From Siphonodentalium dalli (lineage: Eukaryota > Mollusca > Scaphopoda > Gadilida > Siphonodentaliidae): a stretch of 64,000 nt of DNA. Below are positions 21,389 through 36,317 of the stretch, one piece after another. Within the stretch, counting starts at the first letter, position 1. Every line of letters begins with the position of its first letter. The notes below the pieces were generated by a model. It did no database searches. It was given only the letters and a program-made list of their open reading frames with translations, and was not told where the DNA came from. Made by a program: the position numbers and the translations under genes. The stretch is from assembly GCA_032622095.1 (NCBI GenBank), contig CP136061.1:168277107-168341106 (forward strand). Reading direction: 5' to 3'.

Positions 21389-24300
21389 TTGGTATGGATG
21401 TTCACCACTATAAGGACATTCAATGTCATCTGTTCAATGTATGCACCGGATGACAGTATATCTTGTTTTTGCACTGATTTAAATTTCATTATTTTTGTTC
21501 TTTCATTTGGTATTCCACATTATAGACAGGACAGATCTCATTATTTTTGTCATTTTGTTTTGTCTTCCAGATTGGAGAGGGTAGAAGATTTCAGATACTC
21601 GGAAGCATACAGAAGATGGCCACATCCAAGATAACGCAGCGAATCAAATGTCTGGTTATTGTTATAGCCCCTTTTTAAAAAAGGTATATTGTTTTGCATC
21701 TGTCTGTCCGGACGTTCGTACGTACATCCGCCCAATGTCTGTTCATGCCATAGTGCTCGGTTCTGAATGAAATTTGATATGGATGTTCCCTACTATGAGT
21801 ATACTCAGTAGAATATTCCATCGTTTTGTTCAGATTATTCATTCTAGAGTTATTCATCTTTGTTTATCTGGAAATGTTGGCTTTTTGGTCTGTCTGATGT
21901 CTTTTCAGGACATAACTTGAACAATAATGCTCGGTTCTCAATGATATTTGGTATGGATGTTCACCACTATAAGGAGATTCAATGTCATCTGTTCAATGTA
22001 TGCACCGGATGACAGTATATCTTGTTTTTGCACTGATTTAAATTTCATTATTTTTGTTCTTTCATTTGGTATTCCACATTATAGACAGGACAGATCTCAT
22101 TATTTTTGTCATTTTGTTTTGTCTTCCAGATTGGAGAGGGTAGAAGATTTCAGATACTCGGAAGCATATAGAAGATGGCCACATCCAAGATAACGCAGCG
22201 AATCAAATGTCTTGTTATTATTATAGCCCCTTATTAAAAAAGGGTATATTGTTTTGCACGTGTCTGTCCGGACATGCGTTCGCACATCCGCACAATGTCT
22301 GTTCAATGTTATAACTTGAACCGTAGTGCTCTGATCTCAATGAAATTTGGTATGGGTGTTCACCACTATAAGGACATTCAATGGCATCTGTTCAATGTAT
22401 GCACCGGACGACAGTATATCTTGTTTTTGCACTGATTTAAATTTCATTATTTTTGTTCTTTCATTTTGTATTTCACATTAGGCAGGACAGATCTCATTAT
22501 TTTTGTCATTCTGTTTTGTCTTCCAGATTGGAGAGGGTACACTATTTCAGATACTCGGAAGCATACAGAAGATGGCCACATCCAAGATAATGCAGCGAAT
22601 CAAATGTCTGTGGTTATTGTTATAGCCCCTTTTTAAAAAATGTATATTGTTTTGCATCTGTCTGTCCGGACGTTCGTACGTACATCCGCCCAATGTCTGT
22701 TCATGCCATAGTGCTCGGTTCTGAATGAAATTTGATATGGATGTTCCCTACTATGAGTATACTCAGTAGAATATTCCATCGTTTTGTTCAGATTATTCAT
22801 TCTAGAGTTATTCATCTTTGTTTATCTGGAAATGTTGGCTTTTTAGTCTGTCTGATGTCTTTTCAGGACATAACTTGAACAATAATGCTCGGTTCTCAAT
22901 GATATTTGGTATGGATGTTCACCACTATAAGGACATTCAATGTCATCTGTTCAATGTATGCACCGGATGACAGTATATCTTGTTTTTGCACTGATTTAAA
23001 TTTCATTATTTTTGTTCTTTCATTTGGTATTCCACATTATAGACAGGACAGATCTCATTATTTTTGTCATTTTGTTTTGTCTTCCAGATTGGAGAGGGTA
23101 GAAGATTTCAGATACTCGGAAGCATACAGAAGATGGCCACATCCAAGATAACGCAGCGAATCAAATGTCTGGTTATTGTTATAGCCCCTTTTTTAAAAAA
23201 GGTATATTGTTTTGCATCTGTCTGTCCGGACGTTCGTACGTACATCCGCCCAATGTCTGTTCATGCCATAGTGCTCGGTTCTGAATGAAATTTGATATGG
23301 ATGTTCCCTACTATGAGTATACTCAGTAGAATATTCCATCGTTTTGTTCAGATTATTCATTCTAGAGTTATTCATCTTTGTTTATCTGGAAATGTTGGCT
23401 TTTTAGTCTGTCTGATGTCTTTTCAGGACATAACTTGAACAATAATGCTCGGTTCTCAATGATATTTGGTATGGATGTTCACCACTATAAGGACATTCAA
23501 TGTCATCTGTTCAATGTATGCACCGGATGACATTATATCTTGTTTTTGCACTGATTTAAATTTCATTATTTTTGTTCTTTCATTTGGTATTCCACATTAT
23601 AGACAGGACAGATCTCATTATTTTTGTCATTTTGTTTTGTCTTCCAGAATGGAGAGGGTAGAAGATTTCAGATACTCGGAAGCATATAGAAGATGGCCAC
23701 ATCCAAGATAACGCAGCGAATCAAATGTCTGGTTATTATTATAGCCCCTTATTAAAAAAGGGTATATTGTTTTGCACGTGTCTGTCCTGACATGCGTTCG
23801 CACATCCGCACAATGTCTGTTCAATGTTATAACTTGAACCGTAGTGCTCTGATCTCAATGAAATTTGGTATGGGTGTTCACCACTATAAGGACATGCAAT
23901 GGCATCTGTCCAATGTATGCACCGGACGACAGTATATCTTGTTTTTGCACTGATTTAAATTTCATTATTTTTGTTCTTTCATTTGGTATTCCACATTATA
24001 GACAGGACAGATCTCATTATTTTTGTCATTTTGTTTTGTCTTCCAGATTGGAGAGGGTAGAAGATTTCAGATACTCGGAAGCATATAGAAGATGGCCACA
24101 TCCAAGATAACGCAGCGAATCAAATGTCTGGTTATTATTATAGCCCCTTATTAAAAAAGGGTATATTGTTTTGCACGTGTCTGTCCGGACATGCGTTCGC
24201 ACATCCGCACAATGTCTGTTCAATGTTATAACTTGAACCGTAGTGCTCTGATCTCAATGAAATTTGGTATGGGTGTTCACCACTATAAGGACATTCAATG

Positions 24301-25614
24301 GCGTCTGTTCAATCTATGCACCGGACGACAGTATATCTTGTTTTTGCACTGATTTAAATTTCATTATTTTTGTTCTTTCATTTTGTATTTCACATTAGGC
24401 AGGACAGATCTCATTATTTTTGTCATTCTGTTTTGTCTTCCAGATTGGAGAGGGTACACTATTTCAGATACTCGGAAGCATACAGAAGATGGCCATATCC
24501 AAGATAATGCAGCGAATCAAATGTATGTGGTTATTGTTATAGCCACTTTTTTAAAAAGGTATATTGTTTTGCATCTGTCTGTCCGGACGTTCGTACGTAC
24601 ATCCGCCCAATGTCTGTTCATGCCATAGTGCTCGGTTCTGAATGAAATTTGGTATGGATGTTCCCTACTATGAGTATACTCAGTAGAATATTCCATCGTT
24701 TTGTTCAGATTATTCATTCTAGAGTATATCTTGTTTTTGCACTGATTTAAATTTTATTATTTTTGTTCTTTCATTTGGTATTCCACATTATAGACAGGAC
24801 AGATCTCATTATTTTTGTCATTCTGTTTTGTTTTCCAGATTGGAGAGGGTAGAAGATTTCAGATACTCGGAAGCATATAGAAGATGGCCACATCCAAGAT
24901 AACGCAGCGAATCAAATGTCTGGTCATTATTATAGCCCCTTATTAAAAAAGGGTATATTGTTTTGCATGTGTCTGTCCTGACATGCGTTCGCACATCCGC
25001 ACAATGTCTGTTCAATGTTATAACTTGAACCGTAGTGCTCTGATCTCAATGAAATTTGGTATGGGTGTTCACCACTATAAGGACATTCAATGGCATCTGT
25101 TCAATGTATGCACCGGACGACAGTATATCTTGTTTTTGCACTGATTTAAATTTCATTATTTTTGTTCTTTCATTTTGTATTTCACATTAGGCAGGACAGA
25201 TCTCATTATTTTTGTCATTCTGTTTTGTCTTCCAGATTGGAGAGGGTACACTGTTTCAGATACTCGGAAGCATACAGAAGATGGCCACATCCAAGATAAT
25301 GCAGCGAATCAAATGTATGTGGTTATTGTTATAGCCCCTTTTTTAAAAAGGTATATTGTTTTGCATCTGTCTGTCCGGACGTTCGTACGTACATCCGCCC
25401 AATGTCTGTTCATGCCATAGTGCTCGGTTCTGAATGAAATTTGGTATGGATGTTCCCTACTATGAGTATACTCAGTAGAATATTCCATCGTTTTGTTCAG
25501 ATTATTCATTCTAGAGTTATTCATCTTTGTTTATCTGGAAATGTTGGCTTTTTGGTCTGTCTGATGTCTTTTCAGGACATAACTTGAACAATAATGCTCG
25601 GTTCTCAATGATAT
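21389..25614 (+). repeat. Irregular satellite segment with broken A/B alternation
   Basis: Units start at 21389 (559 bp, A-like left and B right), 21948 (A), 22347 (B2 type), 22906 (B, 560 bp), 23466 (A), 23865 (A), 24264 (a B fused to an A by deletion) and 25056 (B2 type). The BB and AA neighbours and the fused unit show past out-of-register exchange. Variants here lie between those of the left array and those of the array starting at 25615. Confidence 0.88.
24264..25055 (+). repeat. Fused B-A monomer with 165-bp deletion
   Basis: The B monomer runs to ATTCATTCTAGAGT and continues directly as ATATCTTGTTTTTGCAC of a following A3-like monomer. An intact B plus A3 would be 957 bp, and this pair is 792 bp. 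AGT is shared by both parents at the junction (about 24723-24726). Confidence 0.85.
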
Positions 25615-28489
25615 TTGGTATGGGTGTTCACCACTATAAGGACATGCAATGGCATCTGTCAATGTATGCACCGGACGACAGTATATCTTGTTTTTGCACT
25701 GATTTAAATTTTATTATTTTTGTTCTTTCATTTGGTATTCCACATTATAGACAGGACAGATCTCATTATTTTTGTCATTCTGTTTTGTTTTCCAGATTGG
25801 AGAGGGTAGAAGATTTCAGATACTCGGAAGCATATAGAAGATGGCCACATCCAAGATAACGCAGCGAATCAAATGTCTGGTTATTATTATAGCCCCTTAT
25901 TAAAAAAGGGTATATTGTTTTGCACGTGTCTGTCCTGACATGCGTTCGCACATCCGCACAATGTATGTTCAATGTTATAACTTGAACCGTAGTGCTCTGA
26001 TCTCAATGAAATTTGGTATGGGTGTTCACCACTATAAGGACATTCAATGGCATCTGTCCAATGTATGCACCGGACGACAGTATATCTTGTTTTTGCACTG
26101 ATTTAAATTTCATTATTTTTGTTCTTTCATTTGGTATTCCACATTATAGACAGGACAGATCTCATTATTTTTGTCATTTTGTTTTGTCTTCCAGATTGGA
26201 GAGGGTAGAAGATTTCAGATACTCGGAAGCATACAGAAGATGGCCACATCCAAGATAACGCAGCGAATCAAATGTCTGGTTATTGTTATAGCCCCTTTTT
26301 AAAAAAGGTATATTGTTTTGCATCTGTCTGTCCGGACGTTCGTACGTACATCCGCCCAATGTCTGTTCATGCCATAGTGCTCGGTTCTGAATGAAATTTG
26401 ATATGGATGTTCCCTACTATGAGTATACTCAGTAGAATATTCCATCGTTTTGTTCAGATTATTCATTCTAGAGTTATTCATCTTTGTTTATCTGGAAATG
26501 TTGGCTTTTTAGTCTGTCTGATGTCTTTTCAGGACATAACTTGAACAATAATGCTCGGTTCTCAATGATATTTGGTATGGATGTTCACCACTATAAGGAC
26601 ATTCAATGTCATCTGTTCAATGTATGCACCGGATGACAGTATATCTTGTTTTTGCACTGATTTAAATTTCATTATTTTTGTTCTTTCATTTGGTATTCCA
26701 CATTATAGACAGGACAGATCTCATTATTTTTGTCATTTTGTTTTGTCTTCCAGATTGGAGAGGGTAGCAGATTTCAGATACTCGGAAGCATATAGAAGAT
26801 GGCCACATCCAAGATAACGCAGCGAATCAAATGTCTGGTTATTATTATAGCCCCTTATTAAAAAAAGGTATGTATTTTTTTTGCACGTGTCTGTCCGGAC
26901 ATGCGTTCGCACATCCGCACAATGTCTGTTCAATGTTATAACTTGAACCGTAGTGCTCTGATCTCAATGAAATTTGGTATGGGTGTTCACCACTATAAGG
27001 ACATTCAATGGCATCTGTCCAATGTATGCACCGGACGACAGTATATCTTGTTTTTGCACTGATTTAAATTTCATTATTTTTGTTCTTTCATTTGGTATTC
27101 CACATTATAGACAGGACAGATCTCATTATTTTTGTCATTTTGTTTTGTCTTCCAGATTGGAGAGGGTAGAAGATTTCAGATACTCGGAAGCATACAGAAG
27201 ATGGCCACATCCAAGATAACGCAGCGAATCAAATGTCTGGTTATTGTTATAGCCCCTTTTTAAAAAAGGTATATTGTTTTGCATCTGTCTGTCCGGACGT
27301 TCGTACGTACATCCGCCCAATGTCTGTTCATGCCATAGTGCTCGGTTCTGAATGAAATTTGATATGGATGTTCCCTACTATGAGTATACTCAGTAGAATA
27401 TTCCATCGTTTTGTTCAGATTATTCATTCTAGAGTTATTCATCTTTGTTTATCTGGAAATGTTGGCTTTTTAGTCTGTCTGATGTCTTTTCAGGACATAA
27501 CTTGAACAATAATGCTCGGTTCTCAATGATATTTGGTATGGATGTTCACCACTATAAGGACATTCAATGGCATCTGTTCAATGTATGCACCGGACGACAG
27601 TATATCTTGTTTTTGCACTGATTTAAATTTCATTATTTTTGTTCTTTCATTTGGTATTCCACATTATAGAAGGACAGATCTCATTATTTTTGTCATTTTG
27701 TTTTGTCTTCCAGATTGGAGAGGGTAGAAGATTTTAGTTACTCGGAAGCATACAGAAGATGGCCACATCCAAGATAACGCAGCGAATCAAATGTCTGGTT
27801 ATTATTATAGCCCCTTATTAAAAAAGGGTATATTGTTTTGTATGTGTCTGTCCGGACATGCGTTCGCACATCCGCACAATGTCTGTTCAATGTTATAACT
27901 TGAACCGTAGTGCTCTGATCTCAATGAAATTTGGTATGGGTGTTCACCACTATAAGGACATTCAATGGCATCTGTCCAATGTATGCACCGGACGACAGTA
28001 TATCTTGTTTTTGCACTGATTTAAATTTCATTATTTTTGTTCTTTCATTTTGTATTTCACATTAGGCAGGACAGATCTCATTATATTTGTCATTCTGTTT
28101 TGTCTTCCAGATTGGAGAGGGTACACTATTTCAGATACTCGGAAGCATACAGAAGATGGCCACATCCAAGATAATGCAGCGAATCAAATGTATGTGGTTA
28201 TTGTTATAGCCCCTTTTTTAAAAAGGTATATTGTTTTGCATCTGTCTGTCCGGGCGTTCGTACGTACATCCGCCCAATGTCTGTTCATGCCATAGTGCTC
28301 GGTTCTGAATGAAATTTGGTATGGATGTTCCCTACTATGAGTATACTCAGTAGAATATTCCATCGTTTTGTTCAGATTATTCATTCTAGAGTTATTCATC
28401 TTTGTTTATCTGGAAATGTTGGCTTTTTGGTCTGTCTGATGTCTTTTCAGGACATAACTTGAACAATAATGCTCGATTCTCAATGATAT
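25615..28489 (+). repeat. Higher-order repeat II, copy 1 (hexamer, 2,875 bp)
   Basis: Monomers start at 25615 (A3 type), 26013 (B), 26572 (A, 402 bp), 26974 (B), 27533 (A, CATTATAGAAGGAC) and 27931 (B2 type). The order corresponds to hexamer I starting at A3, but with different fixed variants. Examples are AAATGTATGTGG in B2, CCTTTTTTAAAAAGG in place of CCTTTTTAAAAAAGG, TTTTTGGTCTGTC, and the 402-bp A with GGTATGTATTTTTTTTGC. Confidence 0.92.
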
Positions 28490-31364
28490 TTGGTATGGGT
28501 GTTCACCACTATAAGGACATGCAATGGCATCTGTTCAATGTATGCACCGATGACAGTATATCTTGTATTTGCACTGATTTAAATTTTATTATTTTTGTTC
28601 TTTCATTTGGTATTCCACATTATAGACAGGACAGATCTCATTATTTTTGTCATTCTGTTTTGTTTTCCAGATTGGAGAGGGTAGAAGATTTCAGATACTC
28701 GGAAGCATATAGAAGATGGCCACATCCAAGATAACGCAGCGAATCAAATGTCTGGTTATTATTATAGCCCCTTATTAAAAAAGGGTATATTGTTTTGCAC
28801 GTGTCTGTCCTGACATGCGTTCGCACATCCGCACAATGTATGTTCAATGTTATAACTTGAACCGTAGTGCTCTGATCTCAATGCAATTTGGTATGGGTGT
28901 TCACCACTATAAGGACATTCAATGGCATCTGTCCAATGTATGCACCGGACGACAGTATATCTTGTTTTTGCACTGATTTAAATTTCATTATTTTTGTTCT
29001 TTCATTTGGTATTCCACATTATAGACAGGACAGATCTCATTATTTTTGTCATTTTGTTTTGTCTTCCAGATTGGAGAGGGTAGAAGATTTCAGATACTCG
29101 GAAGCATACAGAAGATGGCCACATCCAAGATAACGCAGCGAATCAAATGTCTGGTTATTGTTATAGACCCTTTTTAAAAAAGGTATATTGTTATGCATCT
29201 GTCTGTCCGGACGTTCGTACGTACATCCGCCCAATGTCTGTTCATGCCATAGTGCTCGGTTCTGAATGAAATTTGGTATGGATGTTCCCTACTATGAGTA
29301 TACTCAGTAGAATATTCCATCGTTTTGTTCAGATTATTCATTCTAGAGTTATTCATCTTTGTTTATCTGGAAATGTTGGCTTTTTGGTCTGTCTGATGAC
29401 TTTTCGGGACATAACTTGAACAATAATGCTCGGTTCTCAATGATATTTGGTATGGATGTTCACCACTATAAGTACATTCAATGTCATCTGTTCAATGTAT
29501 GCACCGGATGACAGTATATCTTGTTTTTGCACTGATTTAAATTTCATTATTTTTGTTCTTTCATTTGGTATTCCACATTATAGACAGGACAGATCTCATT
29601 ATTTTTGTCATTTTGTTTTGTCTTCCAGATTGGAGAGGGTAGCAGATTTCAGATACTCGGAAGCATATAGAAGATGGCCACATCCAAGATAACGCAGCGA
29701 ATCAAATGTCTGGTTATTATTATAGCCCCTTATTAAAAAAGGGTATGTATTTTTTTTGCACGTGTCTGTCCGGACATGCATCGCACATCCGCACAATGTA
29801 TGTTCAATGTTATAACTTGAACCGTAGTGCTCTGATCTCAATGCAATTTGGTATGGGTGTTCACCACTATAAGGACATTCAATGGCATCTGTCCAATGTA
29901 TGCACCGGACGACAGTATATCTTGTTTTTGCACTGATTTAAATTTCATTATTTTTGTTCTTTCATTTGGTATTCCACATTATAGACAGGACAGATCTCAT
30001 TATTTTTGTCATTTTGTTTTGTCTTCCAGATTGGAGAGGGTAGAAGATTTCAGATACTCGGAAGCATACAGAAGATGGCCACATCCAAGATAACGCAGCG
30101 AATCAAATGTCTGGTTATTGTTATAGACCCTTTTTAAAAAAGGTTATATTGTTTTGCATCTGTCTGTCCGGACGTTCGTACGTACATCCGCCCAATGTCT
30201 GTTCATGCCATAGTGCTCGGTTCTGAATGAAATTTGGTATGGATGTTCCCTACTATGAGTATACTCAGTAGAATATTCCATCGTTTTGTTCAGATTATTC
30301 ATTCTAGAGTTATTCATCTTTGTTTATCTGGAAATGTTGGCTTTTTAGTCTGTCTGATGTCTTTTCAGGACATAACTTGAACAATAATGCTCGGTTCTCA
30401 ATGATATTTGGTATGGATGTTCACCACTATAAGGACATTCAATGGCATCTGTTCAATGTATGCACCGGACGACAGTATATCTTGTTTTTGCACTGATTTA
30501 AATTTCATTATTTTTGTTCTTTCATTTGGTATTCCACATTATAGAAGGACAGATCTCATTATTTTTGTCATTTTGTTTTGTCTTCCAGATTGGAGAGGGT
30601 AGAAGATTTTAGTTACTCGGAAGCATACAGAAGATGGCCACATCCAAGATAACGCAGCGAATCAAATGTCTGGTTATTATTATAGCCCCTTATTAAAAAA
30701 GGGTATATTGTTTTGTATGTGTCTGTCCGGACATGCGTTCGCACATCCGCACAATGTCTGTTCAATGTTATAACTTGAACCGTAGTGCTCTGATCTCAAT
30801 GAAATTTGGTATGGGTGTTCACCACTATAAGGACATTCAATGGCATCTGTCCAATGTATGCACCGGACGACAGTATATCTTGTTTTTGCACTGATTTAAA
30901 TTTCATTATTTTTGTTCTTTCATTTTGTATTTCACATTAGGCAGGACAGATCTCATTATATTTGTCATTCTGTTTTGTCTTCCAGATTGGAGAGGGTACA
31001 CTATTTCAGATACTCGGAAGCATACAGAAGATGGCCACATCCAAGATAATGCAGCGAATCAAATGTATGTGGTTATTGTTATAGCCCCTTTTTTAAAAAG
31101 GTATATTGTTTTGCATCTGTCTGTCCGGACGTTCGTACGTACATCCGCCCAATGTCTGTTCATGCCATAGTGCTCGGTTCTGAATGAAATTTGGTATGGA
31201 TGTTCCCTACTATGAGTATACTCAGTAGAATATTCCATCGTTTTGTTCAGATTATTCATTCTAGAGTTATTCATCTTTGTTTATCTGGAAATGTTGGCTT
31301 TTTGGTCTGTCTGATGTCTTTTCAGGACATAACTTGAACAATAATGCTCGGTTCTCAATGATAT
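28490..31364 (+). repeat. Higher-order repeat II, copy 2 (hexamer, 2,875 bp)
   Basis: Monomers start at 28490, 28888, 29447, 29848, 30408 and 30806. Differences from neighbours include CACCGATGACAG with TTGTATTTGCAC (first A, shared with the copies at 31365 and 36318) and a 1-bp loss in CATGCATCGCAC (third monomer, at about 29777). Confidence 0.92.
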
Positions 31365-34300
31365 TTGGTATGGGTGTTCACCACTATAAGGACATGCAAT
31401 GGCATCTGTTCAATGTATGCACCGATGACAGTATATCTTGTATTTGCACTGATTTAAATTTTATTATTTTTGTTCTTTCATTTGGTATTCCACATTATAG
31501 ACAGGACAGATCTCATTATTTTTGTCATTCTGTTTTGTTTTCCAGATTGGAGAGGGTAGAAGATTTCAGATACTCGGAAGCATATAGAAGATGGCCACAT
31601 CCAAGATAACGCAGCGAATCAAATGTCTGGTTATTATTATAGCCCCTTATTAAAAAAGGGTATATTGTTTTGCACGTGTCTGTCCTGACATGCGTTCGCA
31701 CATCCGCACAATGTATGTTCAATGTTATAACTTGAACCGTAGTGCTCTGATCTCAATGCAATTTGGTATGGGTGTTCACCACTATAAGGACATTCAATGG
31801 CATCTGTCCAATGTATGCACCGGACGACAGTATATCTTGTTTTTGCACTGATTTAAATTTCATTATTTTTGTTCTTTCATTTGGTATTCCACATTATAGA
31901 CAGGACAGATCTCATTATTTTTGTCATTTTGTTTTGTCTTCCAGATTGGAGAGGGTAGAAGATTTCAGATACTCGGAAGCATACAGAAGATGGCCACATC
32001 CAAGATAACGCAGCGAATCAAATGTCTGGTTATTGTTATAGACCCTTTTTAAAAAAGGTATATTGTTATGCATCTGTCTGTCCGGACGTTCGTACGTACA
32101 TCCGCCCAATGTCTGTTCATGCCATAGTGCTCGGTTCTGAATGAAATTTGGTATGGATGTTCCCTACTATGAGTATACTCAGTAGAATATTCCATCGTTT
32201 TGTTCAGATTATTCATTCTAGAGTTATTCATCTTTGTTTATCTGGAAATGTTGGCTTTTTGGTCTGTCTGATGTCTTTTCGGGACATAACTTGAACAATA
32301 ATGCTCGGTTCTCAATGATATTTGGTATGGATGTTCACCACTATAAGTACATTCAATGTCATCTGTTCAATGTATGCACCGGATGACAGTATATCTTGTT
32401 TTTGCACTGATTTAAATTTCATTATTTTTGTTCTTTCATTTGGTATTCCACATTATAGACAGGACAGATCTCATTATTTTTGTCATTTTGTTTTGTCTTC
32501 CAGATTGGAGAGGGTAGCAGATTTCAGATACTCGGAAGCATATAGAAGATGGCCACATCCAAGATAACGCAGCGAATCAAATGTCTGGTTATTATTATAG
32601 CCCCTTATTAAAAAAGGGTATGTATTTTTTTTGCACGTGTCTGTCCGGACATGCGTTCGCACATCCGCACAATGTATGTTCAATGTTATAACTTGAACCG
32701 TAGTGCTCTGATCTCAATGCAATTTGGTATGGGTGTTCACCACTATAAGGACATTCAATGGCATCTGTCCAATGTATGCACCGGACGACAGTATATCTTG
32801 TTTTTGCACTGATTTAAATTTCATTATTTTTGTTCTTTCATTTGGTATTCCACATTATAGACAGGACAGATCTCATTATTTTTGTCATTTTGTTTTGTCT
32901 TCCAGATTGGAGAGGGTAGAAGATTTCAGATACTCGGAAGCATACAGAAGATGGCCACATCCAAGATAACGCAGCGAATCAAATGTCTGGTTATTGTTAT
33001 AGACCCTTTTTAAAAAAGGTTATATTGTTTTGCATCTGTCTGTCCGGACGTTCGTACGTACATCCGCCCAATGTCTGTTCATGCCATAGTGCTCGGTTCT
33101 GAATGAAATTTGGTATGGATGTTCCCTACTATGAGTATACTCAGTAGAATATTCCATCGTTTTGTTCAGATTATTCATTCTAGAGTTATTCATCTTTGTT
33201 TATCTGGAAATGTTGGCTTTTTAGTCTGTCTGATGTCTTTTCAGGACATAACTTGAACAATAATGCTCGGTTCTCAATGATATTTGGTATGGATGTTCAC
33301 CACTATAAGGACATTCAATGGCATCTTTTCAATGTATGCACCGGACGACAGTATATCTTGTTTTTGCACTGATTTAAATTTCATTATTTTTGTTCTTTCA
33401 TTTGGTATTCCACATTATAGAAGTACAGATCTCATTATTTTTGTCATTTTGTTTTGTCTTCCAGATTGGAGAGGGTAGAAGATTTCAGATACTCGGAAGC
33501 ATACAGAAGATGGCCACATCCAAGATAACGCAGCGAATCAAATGTCTGGTTATTATTATAGCCCCTTATTAAAAAAGGGTATATTGTTTTGTATGTGTCT
33601 GTCCGGACATGCGTTCGCACATCCGCACAATGTCTGTTCAATGTTATAACTTGAACCGTAGTGCTCTGATCTCAATGAAATTTGGTATGGGTGTTCACCA
33701 CTATAAGGACATTCAATGGCATCTGTCCAATGTATGCACCGGACGACAGTATATCTTGTTTTTGCACTGATTTAAATTTCATTATTTTTGTTCTTTCATT
33801 TTGTATTTCACATTAGGCAGGACAGATCTCATTATTTTTGTCATTCTGTTTTGTCTTCCAGATTGGAGAGGGTACACTATTTCAGATACTCGGAAGCATA
33901 CAGAAGATGGCCACATCCAAGATAATGCAGCGAATCAAATGTATGTGGTTATTGTTATAGCCCCTTTTTTAAAAAGGTATATTGTTTTGCATCTGTCTGT
34001 CCGGGCGTTCGTACGTACATCCACCCAATGTCTGTTCATGCCATAGTGCTCGGTTCTGAATGAAATTTGGTATGGATGTTCCCTACTATGAGTATACTCA
34101 GTAGAATATTCCATCGTTTTGTTCAGATTATTCATTCTAGAGTTATTCATCTTTGTTTATCTGGAAATGTTGGCTTTTTGGTCTGTCTGATGTCTTTTCA
34201 GGACATAACTTGAACAATAATGCTCGGTTCTCAATGATATTTGGTATGGGTGTTCACCACTATAAGGACATGCAATGGCATCTGTTCAATGTATGCACCG

Positions 34301-36317
34301 GACGACAGTATATCTTGTTTTTGCACTGATTTAAATTTTATTATTTTTGTTCTTTCATTTGGTATTCCACATTATAGACAGGACAGATCTCATTATTTTT
34401 GTCATTCTGTTTTGTTTTCCAGATTGGAGAGGGTAGAAGATTTCAGATACTCGGAAGCATACAGAAGATGGCCACATCCAAGATAACGCAGCGAATCAAA
34501 TGTCTGGTTATTGTTATAGCCCCTTTTTTAAAAAGGTATATTGTTTTGCATCTGTCTGTCCGGACGTTCGTACGTACATCCGCCCAATGTCTGTTCATGC
34601 CATAGTGCTCGGTTCTGAATGAAATTTGGTATGGATGTTCCCTACTATGAGTATACTCAGTAGAATATTCCATCGTTTTGTTCAGATTATTCATTCTAGA
34701 GTTATTCATCTTTGTTTATCTGGAAATGTTGGCTTTTTAGTCTGTCTGATGTCTTTTCAGGACATAACTTGAACAATAATGCTCGGTTCTCAATGATATT
34801 TGGTATGGATGTTCACCACTATAAGGACATTCAATGTCATCTGTTCAATGTATGCACCGGATGACAGTATATCTTGTTTTTGCACTGATTTAAATTTCAT
34901 TATTTTTGTTCTTTCATTTGGTATTCCACATTATAGACAGGACAGATCTCATTATTTTTGTCATTTTGTTTTGTCTTCCAGATTGGAGAGGGTAGCAGAT
35001 TTCAGATACTCGGAAGCATATAGAAGATGGCCACATTCAAGATAACGCAGCGAATCAAATGTCTGGTTATTATTATAGCCCCTTATTAAAAAAGGGTATG
35101 TATTTTTTTTGCACGTGTCTGTCCGGACATGCGTTCGCACATCCGCACAATGTCTGTTCAATGTTATAACTTGAACCGTAGTGCTCTGATCTCAATGAAA
35201 TTTGGTAGGGGTGTTCACCACTATAAGGACATTCAATGGCATCTGTCCAATGTATGCACCGGACGACAGTATATCTTGTTTTTGCACTGATTTAAATTTC
35301 ATTATTTTTGTTCTTTCATTTGGTATTCCACATTATAGACAGGACAGATCTCATTATTTTTGTCATTTTGTTTTGTCTTCCAGATTGGAGAGGGTAGAAG
35401 ATTTCAGATACTCGGAAGCATACAGAAGATGGCCACATCCAAGATAACGCAGCGAATCAAATGTCTGGTTATTGTTATAGCCCCTTTTTAAAAAAGGTAT
35501 ATTGTTTTGCATCTGTCTGTCCGGACGTTCGTACGTACATCCGCCCAATGTCTGTTCATGCCATAGTGCTCGGTTCTGAATGAAATTTGATATGGATGTT
35601 CCCTACTATGAGTATACTCAGTAGAATATTCCTTCGTTTTGTTCAGATTATTCATTCTAGAGTTATTCATCTTTGTTTATCTGGAAATGTTGGCTTTTTA
35701 GTCTGTCTGATGTCTTTTCAGGACATAACTTGAACAATAATGCTCGGTTCTCAATGATATTTGGTATGGATGTTCACCACTATAAGGACATTCAATGGCA
35801 TCTGTCCAATGTATGCACCGGACGACAGTATATCTTGTTTTTGCACTGATTTAAATTTCATTAGTTTTGTTCTTTCATTTGGTATTCCACATTAGGCAGG
35901 ACAGATCTCATTATTTTTGTCATTCTGTTTTGTCTTCCAGATTGGAGAGGGTACAATATTTAAGATACTCGGAAGCATACAGAAGATGGCCACATCCAAG
36001 ATAACGCAGCGAATCAAATGTCTGGTTATTGTTATAGCCCCTTTTTTAAAAAGGTATATTGTTTTGCATCTGTCTGTCCGGACGTTCGTACGTACATCCG
36101 CCCAATGTCTGTTCATGCCATAGTGCTCGGTTCTGAATGAAATTTGGTATGGATGTTCCCTACTATGAGTATTCTCAGTAGAATATTCCATCGTTTTGTT
36201 CAGATTATTCATTCTAGAGTTATTCATCTTTGTTTATCTGGAAATGTTGGCTTTTTGGTCTGTCTGATGTCTTTTCAGGACATAACTTGAACAATAATGC
36301 TCGGTTCTCAATGATAT
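31365..36317 (+). repeat. Higher-order repeat II-long, copy 1 (10-mer, 4,953 bp)
   Basis: A hexamer (31365, 31763, 32322, 32724, 33284, 33682) is followed by four monomers (34241, 34800, 35202, 35761). The tetramer looks like a hexamer in which two A-B pairs have each collapsed into one hybrid. 34241 is A3-left with B-right (559 bp). 35761 is A/B with B2-like features (557 bp). The 799-bp difference equals about two A monomers. Confidence 0.9.
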
